Shown: one piece after another, positions 40,154-48,947 of the stretch
Numbering within the stretch: position 1 is the first letter of the stretch
How the letters are laid out: the number at the start of each line of letters is the position of its first letter
Made by a program: the position numbers and the translations under genes
DNA from: an uncultured Clostridia bacterium
GTDB lineage: Bacteria; Bacillota; Clostridia; Lachnospirales; Anaerotignaceae
DNA: 64,000 nt
Direction: 5' to 3'
Assembly: GCA_944384265.1 (NCBI GenBank)
Contig: CALWSR010000011.1
Coordinates: 19,592-83,591, forward strand
The notes under the pieces: model-generated
What the model saw: only the letters and a program-made list of their open reading frames with translations
Told to the model about the DNA's origin: nothing
Database searches by the model: none

Positions 40154-40372
40154 ATTCTGTCATCTCCCAAAAATGAAAAGCCATGAAGCGTTGATTTTAC
40201 AACATTTCTCCTTTTTATAGCCTGCATGGCGGGATTGCTTTTCTTTTTTACAACTGCCATAAAGCCAACACGCCCAAGTCCTTTTTTTTGCTTTCTTTTA
40301 AACCAATCCCTTTGTTCTGTTTTTAAAATTCCCATTTACATATCCCATTTTTTTATAGGAATGTAACATATG
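40154..40372. mobile_element. Miniature inverted-repeat element upstream of addB
   Basis: Begins ATTCTGTCATCTCCC and ends ATAGGAATGTAACATATG, with an internal string TTGATTTTACA shared with array copy 1. Exact 8-bp flanking repeats CTTTTTTG lie at 40146-40153 and 40373-40380. It begins 26 bp upstream of the addB start. The ends are more degenerate than those of the copy at 19401. Confidence 0.65.
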
Positions 40373-40380
40373 CTTTTTTG

Positions 40381-40651
40381 ATTTTGTTATTTTATTGTAA
40401 AACAAAAATCTATAAAGCATTTACTTTCGCCAAAAACACATGAGCCAAAATTTTTTTGGTGTGATAATGGCAGTCCTTGCTTTTTTGACACAGGACATAA
40501 AAAAGCCTTCCTTTTTCGGTTTATACACTGCCAATTTTTTTATATTCCCTGCACAAAACTCCCTTTTTCATTTCCATAAAAGGCATAATGCTTCTTTCCC
40601 CTTCATAAAGTATTGTAAATGTATTTATTATCAGTATTAGGAGGTTGTCAC
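40381..40651. other. Short spacer with a second element-like left end
   Basis: TTTTGTTATTTTATTGTAAAA directly after the second CTTTTTTG repeat resembles an element left end (written here as TTTTGTTATT + TTATTGTAAAA), and CTTTTTTG occurs again at 40480-40487. No right end is convincing. No gene is seen. Confidence 0.35.
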
Positions 40652-41065
40652 ATGAATGGAACAAAATTTATTGTTATCAAATTCAGAGAACTGGTAAAAA
40701 CAGCCGTTTTTGCCATATTGGGCGTTATCATTATCATAGGATTGATTTACTTCTTTTTGCCAAAGGGAGAACAGACCGCACTTTATAACCCCGGTACCTA
40801 TTATGCCCAATTTGTGCTAAACGGAGAAATGGCAGAGGTTGAAATTGTAGTAGATAAAAACAGCATCAAATCCGTTTCATTGACAGAAATGCCGGAAACC
40901 ATTTCTGTTTTTTATCCTCTTGTGGAAACCACAGCAGCAGAAATCGGCGACGAAATTGTCAGACAGCAGTCTACTGCCATTGATGTATCCTCCCAAAATA
41001 CATATACTGCGGAGCTGATTTTAAATGCTGTTGAAAAAGGGCTTGCACAAGCCTATGTCAAATAA
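40652..41065 (+). CDS. Membrane-anchored FMN_bind-like protein
   Basis: 137 residues: one N-terminal membrane segment (TAVFAILGVIIIIGLIYFFL), then an extracytoplasmic domain patterned like FMN_bind: GTYYAQFVLNGEMAEVEIVV, then IVRQQSTAIDVSS and YTAELILNAVEKGLAQAY. The usual SGAT flavinylation string reads SSQNT, so flavin attachment is doubtful. The ATG at 40652 has AGGAGG 8 nt upstream. It is monocistronic and convergent with the fur-family gene. A role in extracytoplasmic redox is only a family-based guess. Confidence 0.7.
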   Translation: MNGTKFIVIKFRELVKTAVFAILGVIIIIGLIYFFLPKGEQTALYNPGTYYAQFVLNGEMAEVEIVVDKNSIKSVSLTEMPETISVFYPLVETTAAEIGDEIVRQQSTAIDVSSQNTYTAELILNAVEKGLAQAYVK

Positions 41066-41088
41066 GGCATTGGCATTGCCCATATCAT

Positions 41089-41460
41089 TCACTGGCAGTC
41101 TGTGCAAATCCCCTCTACAATCAAACAATACTGCACAGACTGCATTCCTGTTTGCTCCTCCACCGCTTGATACAAGCCATCCAAATGAAAATCAACATTA
41201 AAAACACGGCCGCATTGAATGCAAACGCCGTGAAAATGCTGATATAACACACCGTCAAACCGCACACAGCCATTTGGCATATAAATTTTACGAATCATAC
41301 CCAGCTCGCTTAACAAATTCAAATTTCTGTATACCGTACTCAGGCTGGCTGTTGAATTCCTTTTTTTTACAATATGATATACTTCCTCCGCTGTTGGATG
41401 ATTTTGGCTTTCCAACACTGCCTGTTTGATTTCTTCTCTCTGCTTTGAAAAATTGCCCAT
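41089..41460 (-). CDS. Fur/PerR family metal-responsive repressor
   Basis: 123-residue winged-helix regulator. The DNA-binding part contains HPTAEEVYHIVKK and STVYRNLNLLSELGMI; the dimerisation part has RFDG, HFHGVCIQCG and a C-terminal CTDC, giving two CxxC pairs for structural zinc. Sequence alone does not settle whether it is Fur, Zur or PerR; the short length and absence of neighbouring transporters leave PerR-like peroxide sensing possible. The ATG at 41460 with GGGGGA upstream is preferred over one at 41472 that abuts the previous stop. Last gene of the ruvA-ruvB-orf-fur group. Confidence 0.9.
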   Translation of the reverse strand: MGNFSKQREEIKQAVLESQNHPTAEEVYHIVKKRNSTASLSTVYRNLNLLSELGMIRKIYMPNGCVRFDGVLYQHFHGVCIQCGRVFNVDFHLDGLYQAVEEQTGMQSVQYCLIVEGICTDCQ

Positions 41461-41472
41461 ATTTTCCCCCAT

Positions 41473-41715
41473 TTATGAAAATGCTTTCCAATACTGCTCC
41501 ACCTTATTTTCTTCTATGGCATCTCTATAAGAATCTGCTATTTCAAATATCTCATCCTCATCCTGTATATTCATGGTAAAGGGCTGTTTTTTATTTTTTT
41601 GTTTCACCCACATTCTAAACTCCTTTTCCCACTGCTGTGCAGCCTGCTCCATATCCTCATAGCAAAGCAATTCCTCTTTGACTGCCTCTATCAATTCTTC
41701 CATTTTTAATTTCAT
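41473..41715 (-). CDS. Conserved-looking small acidic protein, function unknown
   Basis: 80 residues, soluble, rich in Glu/Lys and predicted helical (MEELIEAVKEELLCYEDMEQ). The ATG at 41715 directly follows the ruvB stop and AAGGAG lies inside the end of ruvB. It is followed within 12 bp by the fur-family gene. I do not recognise a family; tight packing in the operon supports that it is real. Confidence 0.65.
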   Translation of the reverse strand: MKLKMEELIEAVKEELLCYEDMEQAAQQWEKEFRMWVKQKNKKQPFTMNIQDEDEIFEIADSYRDAIEENKVEQYWKAFS

Positions 41716-41716
41716 T

Positions 41717-42742
41717 TCAAGCTTCTCCTTCTTTTTTGGGATAGGGTATGCCAAAATGGGCATAGCCTCTTTCTGTCACCACTCTGCCCCTTGGCGTTCT
41801 TTGTATATATCCTAGCTGTAATAAATATGGTTCATATACATCCTCTATGGTTTCAGCTGCTTCTCCTATGGACACAGCAATGGTATCCACGCCCACAGGC
41901 CTGCCGTCAAATTTTTCTATCATGGTTAAAAGCATTTTTCTGTCTATAAAGTCCAATCCCATTTTGTCCACATCCAATCGGTTCAATGCCAGCTTTGCCA
42001 CCTCTTGGGTGATGTGGCTGTCATATGTGACCTGTGCAAAATCTCTTACCCTTTTTAACAAACGGTTTGCAATACGAGGGGTACCTCTGGAACGTCTTGC
42101 AATTTCCTCTGCACCCTGCTTTTCAATGTCAATTTGCAGTACATCGGCAGAGCGAAGCAAAATGGTGGTCAACTCCTCCATACTGTACAATTCCAAACGA
42201 TGTATCACTCCAAATCTGTCCCGAAGGGGCGCTGTCAAAAGCCCTATTCTTGTGGTAGCACCAATGAGTGTAAAATGGGGCAAATCCAGCCTGACAGACT
42301 TTGCACCCGGTCCCTTTCCAATGACAATATCAATGACAAAGTCCTCCATGGCTGGGTATAATATTTCTTCAATCATACGGTTGAGTCTGTGTATTTCATC
42401 TATAAATAAAATATCCCCCTCCGAGAGGCTGTTGAGTATTGCAGCCATATCCCCCGGACGCTCTATGGCAGGGCCGGAAGTGGTTTTGATATTTACCCCC
42501 ATTTCATTTGCAATAATATTAGAAAGGGTTGTTTTTCCCAGTCCGGGAGGGCCGTAAAGCAGCACATGGTCAAGTGCTTCCTTTCTTTGCTTTGCCGCTT
42601 CAATAAACACCCTCATATTGCTTTTTACATTTTCTTGTCCGATATAACTTTCCAATGCTTCAGGGCGGAGCTTTGGCTCAAATTCTATATCTTCATTTTG
42701 AAAGCCTGCTGTTATGATTCTTCTCTTTTCCAAATCAACCAC
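41717..42742 (-). CDS. ruvB: Holliday junction branch-migration ATPase
   Basis: 341-residue AAA+ motor that drives branch migration with RuvA. Walker [10 protein letters not shown], Walker [11 protein letters not shown], the sensor string [18 protein letters not shown] and the C-terminal winged helix ([21 protein letters not shown]) are all present. The start is a GTG at 42742; a TTG three codons later lies better placed behind AGGTGG and is equally plausible. It is 8 bp after ruvA. Confidence 0.96.
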   Translation of the reverse strand: MVDLEKRRIITAGFQNEDIEFEPKLRPEALESYIGQENVKSNMRVFIEAAKQRKEALDHVLLYGPPGLGKTTLSNIIANEMGVNIKTTSGPAIERPGDMAAILNSLSEGDILFIDEIHRLNRMIEEILYPAMEDFVIDIVIGKGPGAKSVRLDLPHFTLIGATTRIGLLTAPLRDRFGVIHRLELYSMEELTTILLRSADVLQIDIEKQGAEEIARRSRGTPRIANRLLKRVRDFAQVTYDSHITQEVAKLALNRLDVDKMGLDFIDRKMLLTMIEKFDGRPVGVDTIAVSIGEAAETIEDVYEPYLLQLGYIQRTPRGRVVTERGYAHFGIPYPKKEGEA

Positions 42743-42750
42743 CTATTTTC

Positions 42751-43344
42751 TTAAATATTAACCATCCTTTTCAATGCCAGCTTCAAAATCTCCTCCACAG
42801 AAAGCCCTTCCTCATAGCTTTCACAAACTGCCTTGACAGCTTGGCTTTTGCTGTATCCCAAAGCAGTCAAGGCCTCTATGGCCTCCCCTTTTGCATGGGA
42901 ATTTTGCTGTGTTTGTTCAAAGGCACCTTCTTCCAAAACATATGGTGCTTTGATTTTGTCTTTTAGCTCCAGCACAAGCCTTTGGGCTGTTTTTTTGCCA
43001 ATGCCCGGGGCCTTTGTCAATGCTTTGATATCCTCAGAAAGAATGGCCAATGCAATTTCGTTGGGACTCATTTGGGATAAAAATCCCAATGCACCCTTGG
43101 GTCCAATGCCGGAAACGCTCAAAAGCTGGTCAAAAAGGGATTGCTCCTGCTCTGTCAGAAATCCAAAAAGAGAAATACCGTCCTCCTTGACATATAAAAA
43201 TGTATAAAGCATTGCTTTTTGCTGTGGGTTTAATTGGGAAAGGGTAATATCAGAAACAAATATTTTATATCCAATCCCCTGACATTCCAATACAACAAAT
43301 GATTCTGATTTATATGCAATGCTTCCCTTTATGTATGAAATCAT
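42751..43344 (-). CDS. ruvA: Holliday junction-binding protein RuvA
   Basis: 197-residue protein with an OB-fold (MISYIKGSIAYKSESFVVLE), tandem helix-hairpin-helix motifs (LLSVSGIGPKGALG and LTKAPGIGKKTAQRLVLELK) and the C-terminal UBA-like domain III (EAIEALTALGYSKSQAVKAV) that contacts RuvB. It recognises four-way junctions and directs RuvB. First gene of the group. Confidence 0.96.
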   Translation of the reverse strand: MISYIKGSIAYKSESFVVLECQGIGYKIFVSDITLSQLNPQQKAMLYTFLYVKEDGISLFGFLTEQEQSLFDQLLSVSGIGPKGALGFLSQMSPNEIALAILSEDIKALTKAPGIGKKTAQRLVLELKDKIKAPYVLEEGAFEQTQQNSHAKGEAIEALTALGYSKSQAVKAVCESYEEGLSVEEILKLALKRMVNI

Positions 43345-43854
43345 ATTGCGTTTTCCTTTCTTTGTATCTGTGTGTTTTATTTTACTATGCTTCTTTTCTT
43401 TCTGTCAACGAAAACAGAACAAATGTATCTCATTTTTGGCAAAGTTTTTTGCAGCTTTTTTATAAATTCTTGACGTTTGGCTGTCAAATTAGGTATAGTA
43501 TTAATAAAAAAAGATTGCTGCCATTTGGTATCAAAAAAGAGTGTTTTCGGCCCTTTTTATAAAATAAACTGCTTTTATCAGACAAAAATATTCTAAAAAC
43601 AGTTTATATATGCAATAAAGTATGTTTTGCCATGGATTGGTCAGCACAATCCAGGTAATATCTGAGTATGATTTTACTATTTTATTTTACAAGTATTGTA
43701 TCATAAAACAAAAACTCCTTTTCCAAAATGCTTTTTTGCAAGCATTGCCCCGGAACAGGAAAACACTGCCTTTCTTTTTGTTTTATATTTATTGTGATTT
43801 TTATAAAATCATGTTATAGTAAAACAACAGCAATATTTATGATAAAAAAGGAGT
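43345..43854. other. Divergent spacer between ruvA and the esterase operon
   Basis: About 0.5 kb without a gene. It holds a TTGACG / 18 bp / TATAGT promoter-like pair near 43471-43500, whose -35 region overlaps the inverted repeat TTGAC...GTCAA, and an ATAAACTG/CAGTTTAT hairpin near 43563-43606. The esterase promoter is listed separately. Confidence 0.4.
43792..43820 (+). promoter_or_regulatory. SigA-type promoter of the esterase operon
   Basis: TTGTGA, a 17-bp spacer and TATAGT, 40 bp before the esterase start. Confidence 0.6.
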
Positions 43855-43860
43855 ATGAGT

Positions 43861-44787
43861 ATGGCTCTTAGCAAAACAAAACGGACTGCCATTAAGCTTT
43901 TGACACGTTCCAGTCCCAACATAAAAAAAACATACAAAATACATAGACATCTTGTTACACTGGCCCGTAAAACAATCATAAAACCGCCTTATTATAAAAT
44001 ATGGAATCATAAAATCATAAGAGGAGGCTACCCTATTGCTGTGAGAATTTTTTCTCCGCCCAATGCTTTAAAGCATCCTCTGCTTATTTTTTTTCATGGC
44101 GGCGGCTGGGTAACAGGCAACATCGAAAGCTATGACAGGGTTTGTGCATCCATGGCAAGGCTGACAGACCATATTGTTATTTCCGTAGATTACAGGCTTG
44201 CACCAGAATATCCTTTTCCCATTGGATTGGAAGACTGCTATTATGTGACAAAGGAAATTTTTGAGCATACTGCATTATTTCAGATAAAGCCGGAGGATAT
44301 TACCATCATCGGCGACAGTGCCGGAGGCAATCTTGCCGCAGCATTAAGCCTTATGGCAAAGGACAGAAAAGAGTTTATGCCAAAGCAGCAGATATTGATT
44401 TATCCTGCTACATTTTATAACCATAGCCAAACCTCTCCCTTTGCCTCTGTTCGGGAAAACGGCACAGACTATCTTTTAACATCAAAAATGGTTTCTGATT
44501 ATATGCAGCTATACTGCTCCAGCCCAAAGGATATGAAAAATCCTTATTTTGCTCCTCTTTTGGCAAAGGACCTGAGCAATCAGCCCCGTACATTGATTCT
44601 TTCTGCACAGTACTGCCCTTTGCGAGATGAGGGGGAAGCCTATGGAAGAAAATTGCAGGAAGCAGGCAACGACGTTGTCATCAAAAGAATGCCTGATGCA
44701 CTGCACGGCTATTTTTCTTCCTTGTCTGAAAAAAATCCTCTTATAGAACATACCTATAAAATCATAAACCAATTTTTACAGAGGTGA
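43861..44787 (+). CDS. Alpha/beta hydrolase, hormone-sensitive-lipase-type esterase
   Basis: 308-residue alpha/beta-hydrolase. The oxyanion-hole motif is FFHGGGW (about residue 80), the nucleophile elbow is GDSAGG, VDYRLAPEYPFP is typical of the HSL/bacterial esterase group, and DALHGYF carries the catalytic His. No signal peptide is visible. The ATG at 43861 has AGGAG 7 nt upstream; an ATG two codons earlier is nearly in contact with that site. It heads a three-gene operon with an acyltransferase-like and a DUF6320 gene, so an ester-forming/ester-cleaving pair is likely (inference). Confidence 0.88.
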   Translation: MALSKTKRTAIKLLTRSSPNIKKTYKIHRHLVTLARKTIIKPPYYKIWNHKIIRGGYPIAVRIFSPPNALKHPLLIFFHGGGWVTGNIESYDRVCASMARLTDHIVISVDYRLAPEYPFPIGLEDCYYVTKEIFEHTALFQIKPEDITIIGDSAGGNLAAALSLMAKDRKEFMPKQQILIYPATFYNHSQTSPFASVRENGTDYLLTSKMVSDYMQLYCSSPKDMKNPYFAPLLAKDLSNQPRTLILSAQYCPLRDEGEAYGRKLQEAGNDVVIKRMPDALHGYFSSLSEKNPLIEHTYKIINQFLQR

Positions 44788-44795
44788 AAATTCCT

Positions 44796-46076
44796 TTGAA
44801 ATCAATCAAAAAAACACAATGGCACAAATTAGACAATGCCGCAAAAATATTTCCGGCAAACACAGACCAAAGAGATACCAAGGTATTTCGTTTTTCCTGT
44901 GAGCTTTATGAAGCAGTAGATTCCTGCATATTACAAAATGCACTGGAAAAAACATTAAAAAAATTTCCATATTATTGTTCTATTTTAAAAAGAGGTCTTT
45001 TTTGGTATTATCTGGAACATACAGAAAGAAAGCCTACTGTTCACATAGAAAACAAACGGCCGTGTGCCCCTTTGTATTTTCCAAACAGAAAAACACTTCT
45101 TTTTGATATTTCTTATTTTCAAAACCGTATCAATTTAGAGGTACACCATGTTTTATCTGACGGCTCCGGCGCATTGCTTTTTTTAAAAACATTGGTATTT
45201 TATTATCTTTTAGAAAAACACAGTGATGTATTGTCACAGCAGGAAATCTCTTTTGAGGAAACCACTGACGCAGAAAAAAGCACAGACAGCTTTTTAAAAT
45301 ATTTTAAAAAGGAAAAAAATAAAAGTGCAGAAAAATCTCCCTTTGCCCATCATATCAAAGCAGAGAAAATTGAAATAGGGCAAATGGGTGTCATAGAGGG
45401 CTGTGTTTCTGTAAAAGCCATCATTGCCCTCTCCAGAAAATATCAAGCCACTGTCACAGAATTTATTGTAGCCTTGTGGATTTATTCCATATATGAGGGT
45501 ATGAGTATTGCAGAGCAAAAAAAGCCTGTTGTCATTAGTGTTCCTGTAAATTTAAGAAGCTATTTTCCTTCTGAGTCTACCAGAAATTTTTTTAAGGTCA
45601 TACAAATCCGCTATTTTTTTAAAAACCAAAGCAATTCATTTGAAGCAATATTGGATTGTGTCAAAAAAGAATTTACGCAGAAGCTGACAGCAGAAGGGCT
45701 TAGAATCGGCATGAATACCCTTTCTGCCCTTGAGCATAATATTACAATGAAATTGGTGCCTTTGGCCATAAAAGACCCTATACTCCGTTTTGCAAACTGG
45801 CTTTCTGACCAAAAGGTGACTTCCTGTGTGTCCAATGTGGGAAAAATTACAATGCCTGAAAATCTGACAAAATATATTCGTCTGTTTGATGTATTTGTCA
45901 GCACAAAAACAATGCAGATTGCCGCCTGCTCCTTTGAGGACGCTTTTGTCATCAGCATTGCAACGGCACTTTATTACAGGGATTTGCCAAAACGCTTTTT
46001 TCGTCACATGGCTGATATGGGGCTTTCCATTGAAATTGCAACCAATTTAGAACAGGAGGAATCCAGCAATGTATGA
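44796..46076 (+). CDS. Alcohol acetyltransferase / condensation-domain-like protein
   Basis: 426-residue protein with the CoA-dependent acyltransferase motif HHVLSDG (about residue 114, form HHxxxDG) and a C-terminal LSDQKVTSCVSNVGKI stretch typical of the alcohol acetyltransferase/condensation superfamily. It should transfer an acyl group to an alcohol or amine; the substrate is unknown. The start is a TTG at 44796 behind AGAGGTG, which overlaps the esterase stop; a GTG at 44784 is inside that site. It overlaps the next gene by 8 bp. Confidence 0.8.
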   Translation: MKSIKKTQWHKLDNAAKIFPANTDQRDTKVFRFSCELYEAVDSCILQNALEKTLKKFPYYCSILKRGLFWYYLEHTERKPTVHIENKRPCAPLYFPNRKTLLFDISYFQNRINLEVHHVLSDGSGALLFLKTLVFYYLLEKHSDVLSQQEISFEETTDAEKSTDSFLKYFKKEKNKSAEKSPFAHHIKAEKIEIGQMGVIEGCVSVKAIIALSRKYQATVTEFIVALWIYSIYEGMSIAEQKKPVVISVPVNLRSYFPSESTRNFFKVIQIRYFFKNQSNSFEAILDCVKKEFTQKLTAEGLRIGMNTLSALEHNITMKLVPLAIKDPILRFANWLSDQKVTSCVSNVGKITMPENLTKYIRLFDVFVSTKTMQIAACSFEDAFVISIATALYYRDLPKRFFRHMADMGLSIEIATNLEQEESSNV

Positions 46077-46728
46077 ATGCAAGCAATGTCATGTTCAAAT
46101 CAGAGGCAGCTTCAAAAGCTGTCCTCTTTGTCAGGGACATCTGAGAGGAAATGGGCAAAAAAGTCCTTTTCCTGTGATAAAAGCAGAATATCCCCTCATT
46201 CAAAAAATGCTGCGCATGGGTCTTTTTGCAACATTGGTTGCCATTGCTGTCTGCATTGGCATCAATCTTTCCCAGCCTCAGTATGGCTGGTGGGTGCTTT
46301 TTGTATTGGCAGGCAGCGGCTGTTTTTGGTTTTCTGTTTTTGTGGCATTGAAAAAATGGCACAACATACCAAAAAACATACTATGGCAGGTTGTCATACT
46401 TTCCGTATTGGCCATTTTTTGGGATTATAAAACAGGCCACAAAAACTGGTCCTTGGAATATGTGCTGCCCTTTCTTTGCATAGGTGCCATCAGCAGTACT
46501 TGTGTATTGGCCTACTTTTTAAAGCTGTACACCAGTGAATATATATTATATCTTATATTAGACGGCATATTAGGGCTTGTTCCCCTTTTATTTCTGTTAA
46601 GAGATGAGCTTTCTGTGCTATATCCCTCTGCCATATCTGTTTCTGTCAGTATTATATTATTTGGTGGGCTTTTTATATTTCGGCGCAGCTTATTTTTTTC
46701 TGAAATACAAAGACGTACTCATTTGTAG
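46069..46728 (+). CDS. DUF6320 zinc-ribbon membrane protein
   Basis: 219 residues. An N-terminal zinc ribbon (CKQCHVQIRGSFKSCPLC) is followed by a short soluble stretch and six hydrophobic segments from about residue 50, ending in a short basic tail. Genes of this kind recur next to the esterase/acetyltransferase pair in Clostridia; I rely on memory for that. It overlaps the acyltransferase gene by 8 bp, so the three products are probably made together and may act at the membrane. No biochemical function is known to me. Confidence 0.78.
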   Translation: MYECKQCHVQIRGSFKSCPLCQGHLRGNGQKSPFPVIKAEYPLIQKMLRMGLFATLVAIAVCIGINLSQPQYGWWVLFVLAGSGCFWFSVFVALKKWHNIPKNILWQVVILSVLAIFWDYKTGHKNWSLEYVLPFLCIGAISSTCVLAYFLKLYTSEYILYLILDGILGLVPLLFLLRDELSVLYPSAISVSVSIILFGGLFIFRRSLFFSEIQRRTHL

Positions 46729-46955
46729 GATATATTAAGACATATGAAAATGATATGGTATTGTCATTATGAAAGCCGTCACAATGAGCAGCATTTTCTT
46801 CCTTAGAAGAAAGTGTCCCGTCCCTGATGGTTTTCACACCTTCTTTCAAAGCCCCATTGCTTTGGATTAGAGCATACAAGGTGATTGGCTGTTTCATTGT
46901 CTTCTATATTTATATAAAAATAATAATATCCATTTATAAGAAAGGAGTGCTTATT

Positions 46956-47198
46956 ATGAATTGTCCTTATTGTAATGAAAAAATGATACTTGGTCAAATT
47001 ATCAGCAGGGTAGGAAGAAATGTTGTGCTTCCTGTATTTTACATAGATGAAGAGCATACCGTTGCTCTCACCTCCTCTCCCAATCCCCTTTCCATTTTTA
47101 CAGGAGATAAATTGGAAGGCTGCTATTGCCCTCATTGCCATAAAATAATATTAGACGTTCCGGAGCCCTCCAAAAGCACTAAAAAACCAAATGCTTGA
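46956..47198 (+). CDS. DUF6487-like zinc-ribbon protein
   Basis: 80 residues, soluble. It begins MNCPYCNEKMILGQI and later has CYCPHCHKIIL, so two CxxC knuckles probably bind one zinc. The middle (GDKLEGCYCP) matches the small PF20097-type proteins found in Firmicutes. The ATG at 46956 has AAAGGAG 8 nt upstream; a longer open frame from 46827 has no such site. A strong terminator follows. Confidence 0.75.
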   Translation: MNCPYCNEKMILGQIISRVGRNVVLPVFYIDEEHTVALTSSPNPLSIFTGDKLEGCYCPHCHKIILDVPEPSKSTKKPNA

Positions 47199-47216
47199 AA
47201 AATGACAGCACAAAAA

Positions 47217-47266
47217 AATAAGAAGAAGTCCTTTTTGTTCCAAAAAAGAGCTTCTTCTTATTTTGT
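47217..47266 (+). terminator. Intrinsic terminator
   Basis: A perfect 12-bp stem AATAAGAAGAAG/CTTCTTCTTATT with a 22-nt loop is followed by TTG. It separates the DUF6487 gene from the convergent HD-domain gene; the A-rich 5' side lets it serve both strands. Confidence 0.8.
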
Positions 47267-47293
47267 CTGCATTCTAAAGCCAACCTTAGTCTG

Positions 47294-47806
47294 TCAGTGT
47301 GCAGCTGCACCTACAACCTTTTGCCATTTTTGTCCCACTGCTTCCATCACTGCACAAGCCTTATCCACAAATGTTACAACATAGGACTCTTTATATCTGG
47401 GGGGAACCATTGTGCAAGGCCACATATGCTTTAAAATGGCGTCCTTTTCAATTTTGTTTAATTGTGTTAATTTTCTTGCATTGTCATATGCTACACGAGG
47501 ATGCCATGAAGCATGGTTTGATCTATTTCCCTTTGTCACTCTCCAGTCATAGTAAAACATATCATGAAGCAATCCTGCTCTTGCTGCGGAACGATAATCC
47601 CAGCCCATAAAACGGCAAATTAAAAAACTGTAATAGGATACATTGACACTGTGCTGTAATCTGCTTGTGTTGCAATGCTGCACATGCTCATCCAGCTTTT
47701 GTACCTTTTCTTCATCCATCAAATCCCAAACACAGGACATATACTCCACTGCCAACATATCCTCCATGCTTTTTAAATTGACTTTAGAACCAATGGCTTT
47801 TTCCAT
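47294..47806 (-). CDS. HD-domain phosphohydrolase-like protein
   Basis: 170-residue HD-superfamily protein: the first metal-binding His is in LQHSVNVSYYSF, the HD doublet in AGLLHDMFYYDW, and further His/Asp in SWHPRVAYDNA and VTFVDKACA. Such proteins hydrolyse phosphate esters or nucleotides; the substrate is unknown. GGAGC precedes the ATG. A dead IS6-like element is inserted 24 bp upstream of its start, so its original promoter has been displaced. Confidence 0.85.
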   Translation of the reverse strand: MEKAIGSKVNLKSMEDMLAVEYMSCVWDLMDEEKVQKLDEHVQHCNTSRLQHSVNVSYYSFLICRFMGWDYRSAARAGLLHDMFYYDWRVTKGNRSNHASWHPRVAYDNARKLTQLNKIEKDAILKHMWPCTMVPPRYKESYVVTFVDKACAVMEAVGQKWQKVVGAAAH

Positions 47807-47829
47807 AATTTGCTCCTTTAAAAGTATTG

Positions 47830-48940
47830 GATTTTGTTACTTTAATATGATGCAGATAACAGCTTCACTTTATAGTATAATAAAGAAACCTATTTCCCTC
47901 TCAGGAAAGGAGCTGTTATCCTGTATAGCAAAATTACTTTTAAAAATACAACTATCCTTTCTCCTCGTTGTTTTTCCAATTCTGTTCATAAATACGGAAA
48001 ACATCTTTGGACAACAAAAATATCGTTGTTGTGATTGCCATCGTCAGTTTACATTGGCTCAAAAACAAGAGAAACCCTCTAACAATCCTCGTTGTCCCGT
48101 TTGCCACGGTAAAACCTTTCTTTGACACAGATATGCGACGCATTTGCATTTGAAATATAATTTCAAAAAAGCTGGTCACTCCATCAAAGTACCCAGATTT
48201 CTGCCTCAGTTTCAGAAAAAGAAGCTTCCGGCTTTTGCTGCTGCTTTTTTCAAAAGCTTTCAGTTCTATCCAAAAACAATTTTGATGGCACTTTCTCTTT
48301 ATTTTCAAAGCAGCTGCTCTCTGGGGCAGATTCAATGGTTTTTGTATTCCCACTGTTGTATTGCTGTTTCTCATGTTACCATTTATGGCTGGATACGCCA
48401 CTTTACTCCTTTTTTCAAAGCAGTATCCAATTCTCTTTCACAAACAGCAAATTTACAATCTGATAAATAGCACGCTGACGAAACCTTTATGAAAATCCGT
48501 GGCGTTACTCATTACCTTTGGATTTTGCTGGATTCTGAAACAAGGGCTGTGATTGCTTTCCACTTGTCTGCCTATCAAAATGGCATATCCTCATACAGAA
48601 CACCATGCCGATACCTCTTGAAATCACAATCTCTTGGAAGCCTTCAACAAAGCCTTTAAAGCTTGGTATAAAACGAAAAAGGGATTTCATTCCTTTGCTT
48701 CTGCTTCAGATTGCATTACAAATTTCTTGTTTTACTACAATTTCATACACAACCATTCTTGTTTATCCAATTTTACACCTGCTTCTGTTGCTGGTGTTTC
48801 CTATACAGAGGAACAATGAAAACACCGATTTTTATTCTAAAAAGCTTCTGAAGTCAGCTTCCTTTTTGTATGCTTATTTTTTTGTTGTATTTTTAATCTG
48901 TATTTTCATATTTCCTTTTTCATACTAACGTAACACATCC
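47830..48940 (+). mobile_element. IS6-like insertion sequence, inactive
   Basis: About 1.1-kb element. Left end GGATTTTGTTACTTTAATATGA (first bases GGAT, then TTTGTTACTTTAATATGA) and right end TCATACTAACGTAACACATCC (TCATACTAACGTAAC, then ACATCC) are inverted repeats. AAGTATT occurs directly on both sides (47823-47829 and 48941-48947), a 7-of-8-bp target duplication in keeping with IS6-family insertion. It carries one transposase pseudogene. Confidence 0.85.
47913..48819 (+). pseudogene. IS6/IS240-type DDE transposase, broken
   Basis: Fragments in one frame read a zinc-knuckle N-terminus (YRCCDCHRQF then RCPVCHGKTFL), a helix-turn-helix region (VSHVTIYGWIRHFTPFFK) and the first catalytic motif HADETFMKIRG plus DSETRAVIAFHLS. 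The frame is interrupted by TGA at 48123-48125 and by TAG at 48468-48470, the latter where the family has Trp before HADET. A deletion then removes the second catalytic Asp region. The C-terminus (LEAFNKAFKAWYKTKKGFHS then FTPASVAGVSYTEEQ) continues in another frame to 48819. The protein cannot be functional. Confidence 0.85.
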
Positions 48941-48947
48941 AAGTATT

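Noticed and set aside
40129..40335. 69-residue N-terminal extension of AddB
   Set aside because: It lies within the miniature element, while the ATG at 40128 has a proper ribosome binding site and matches the family start.
43471..43606. Possible small RNA gene between ruvA and the esterase operon
   Set aside because: A promoter-like pair and a hairpin are present, but the hairpin lacks a U-run and no known RNA fold was recognised.
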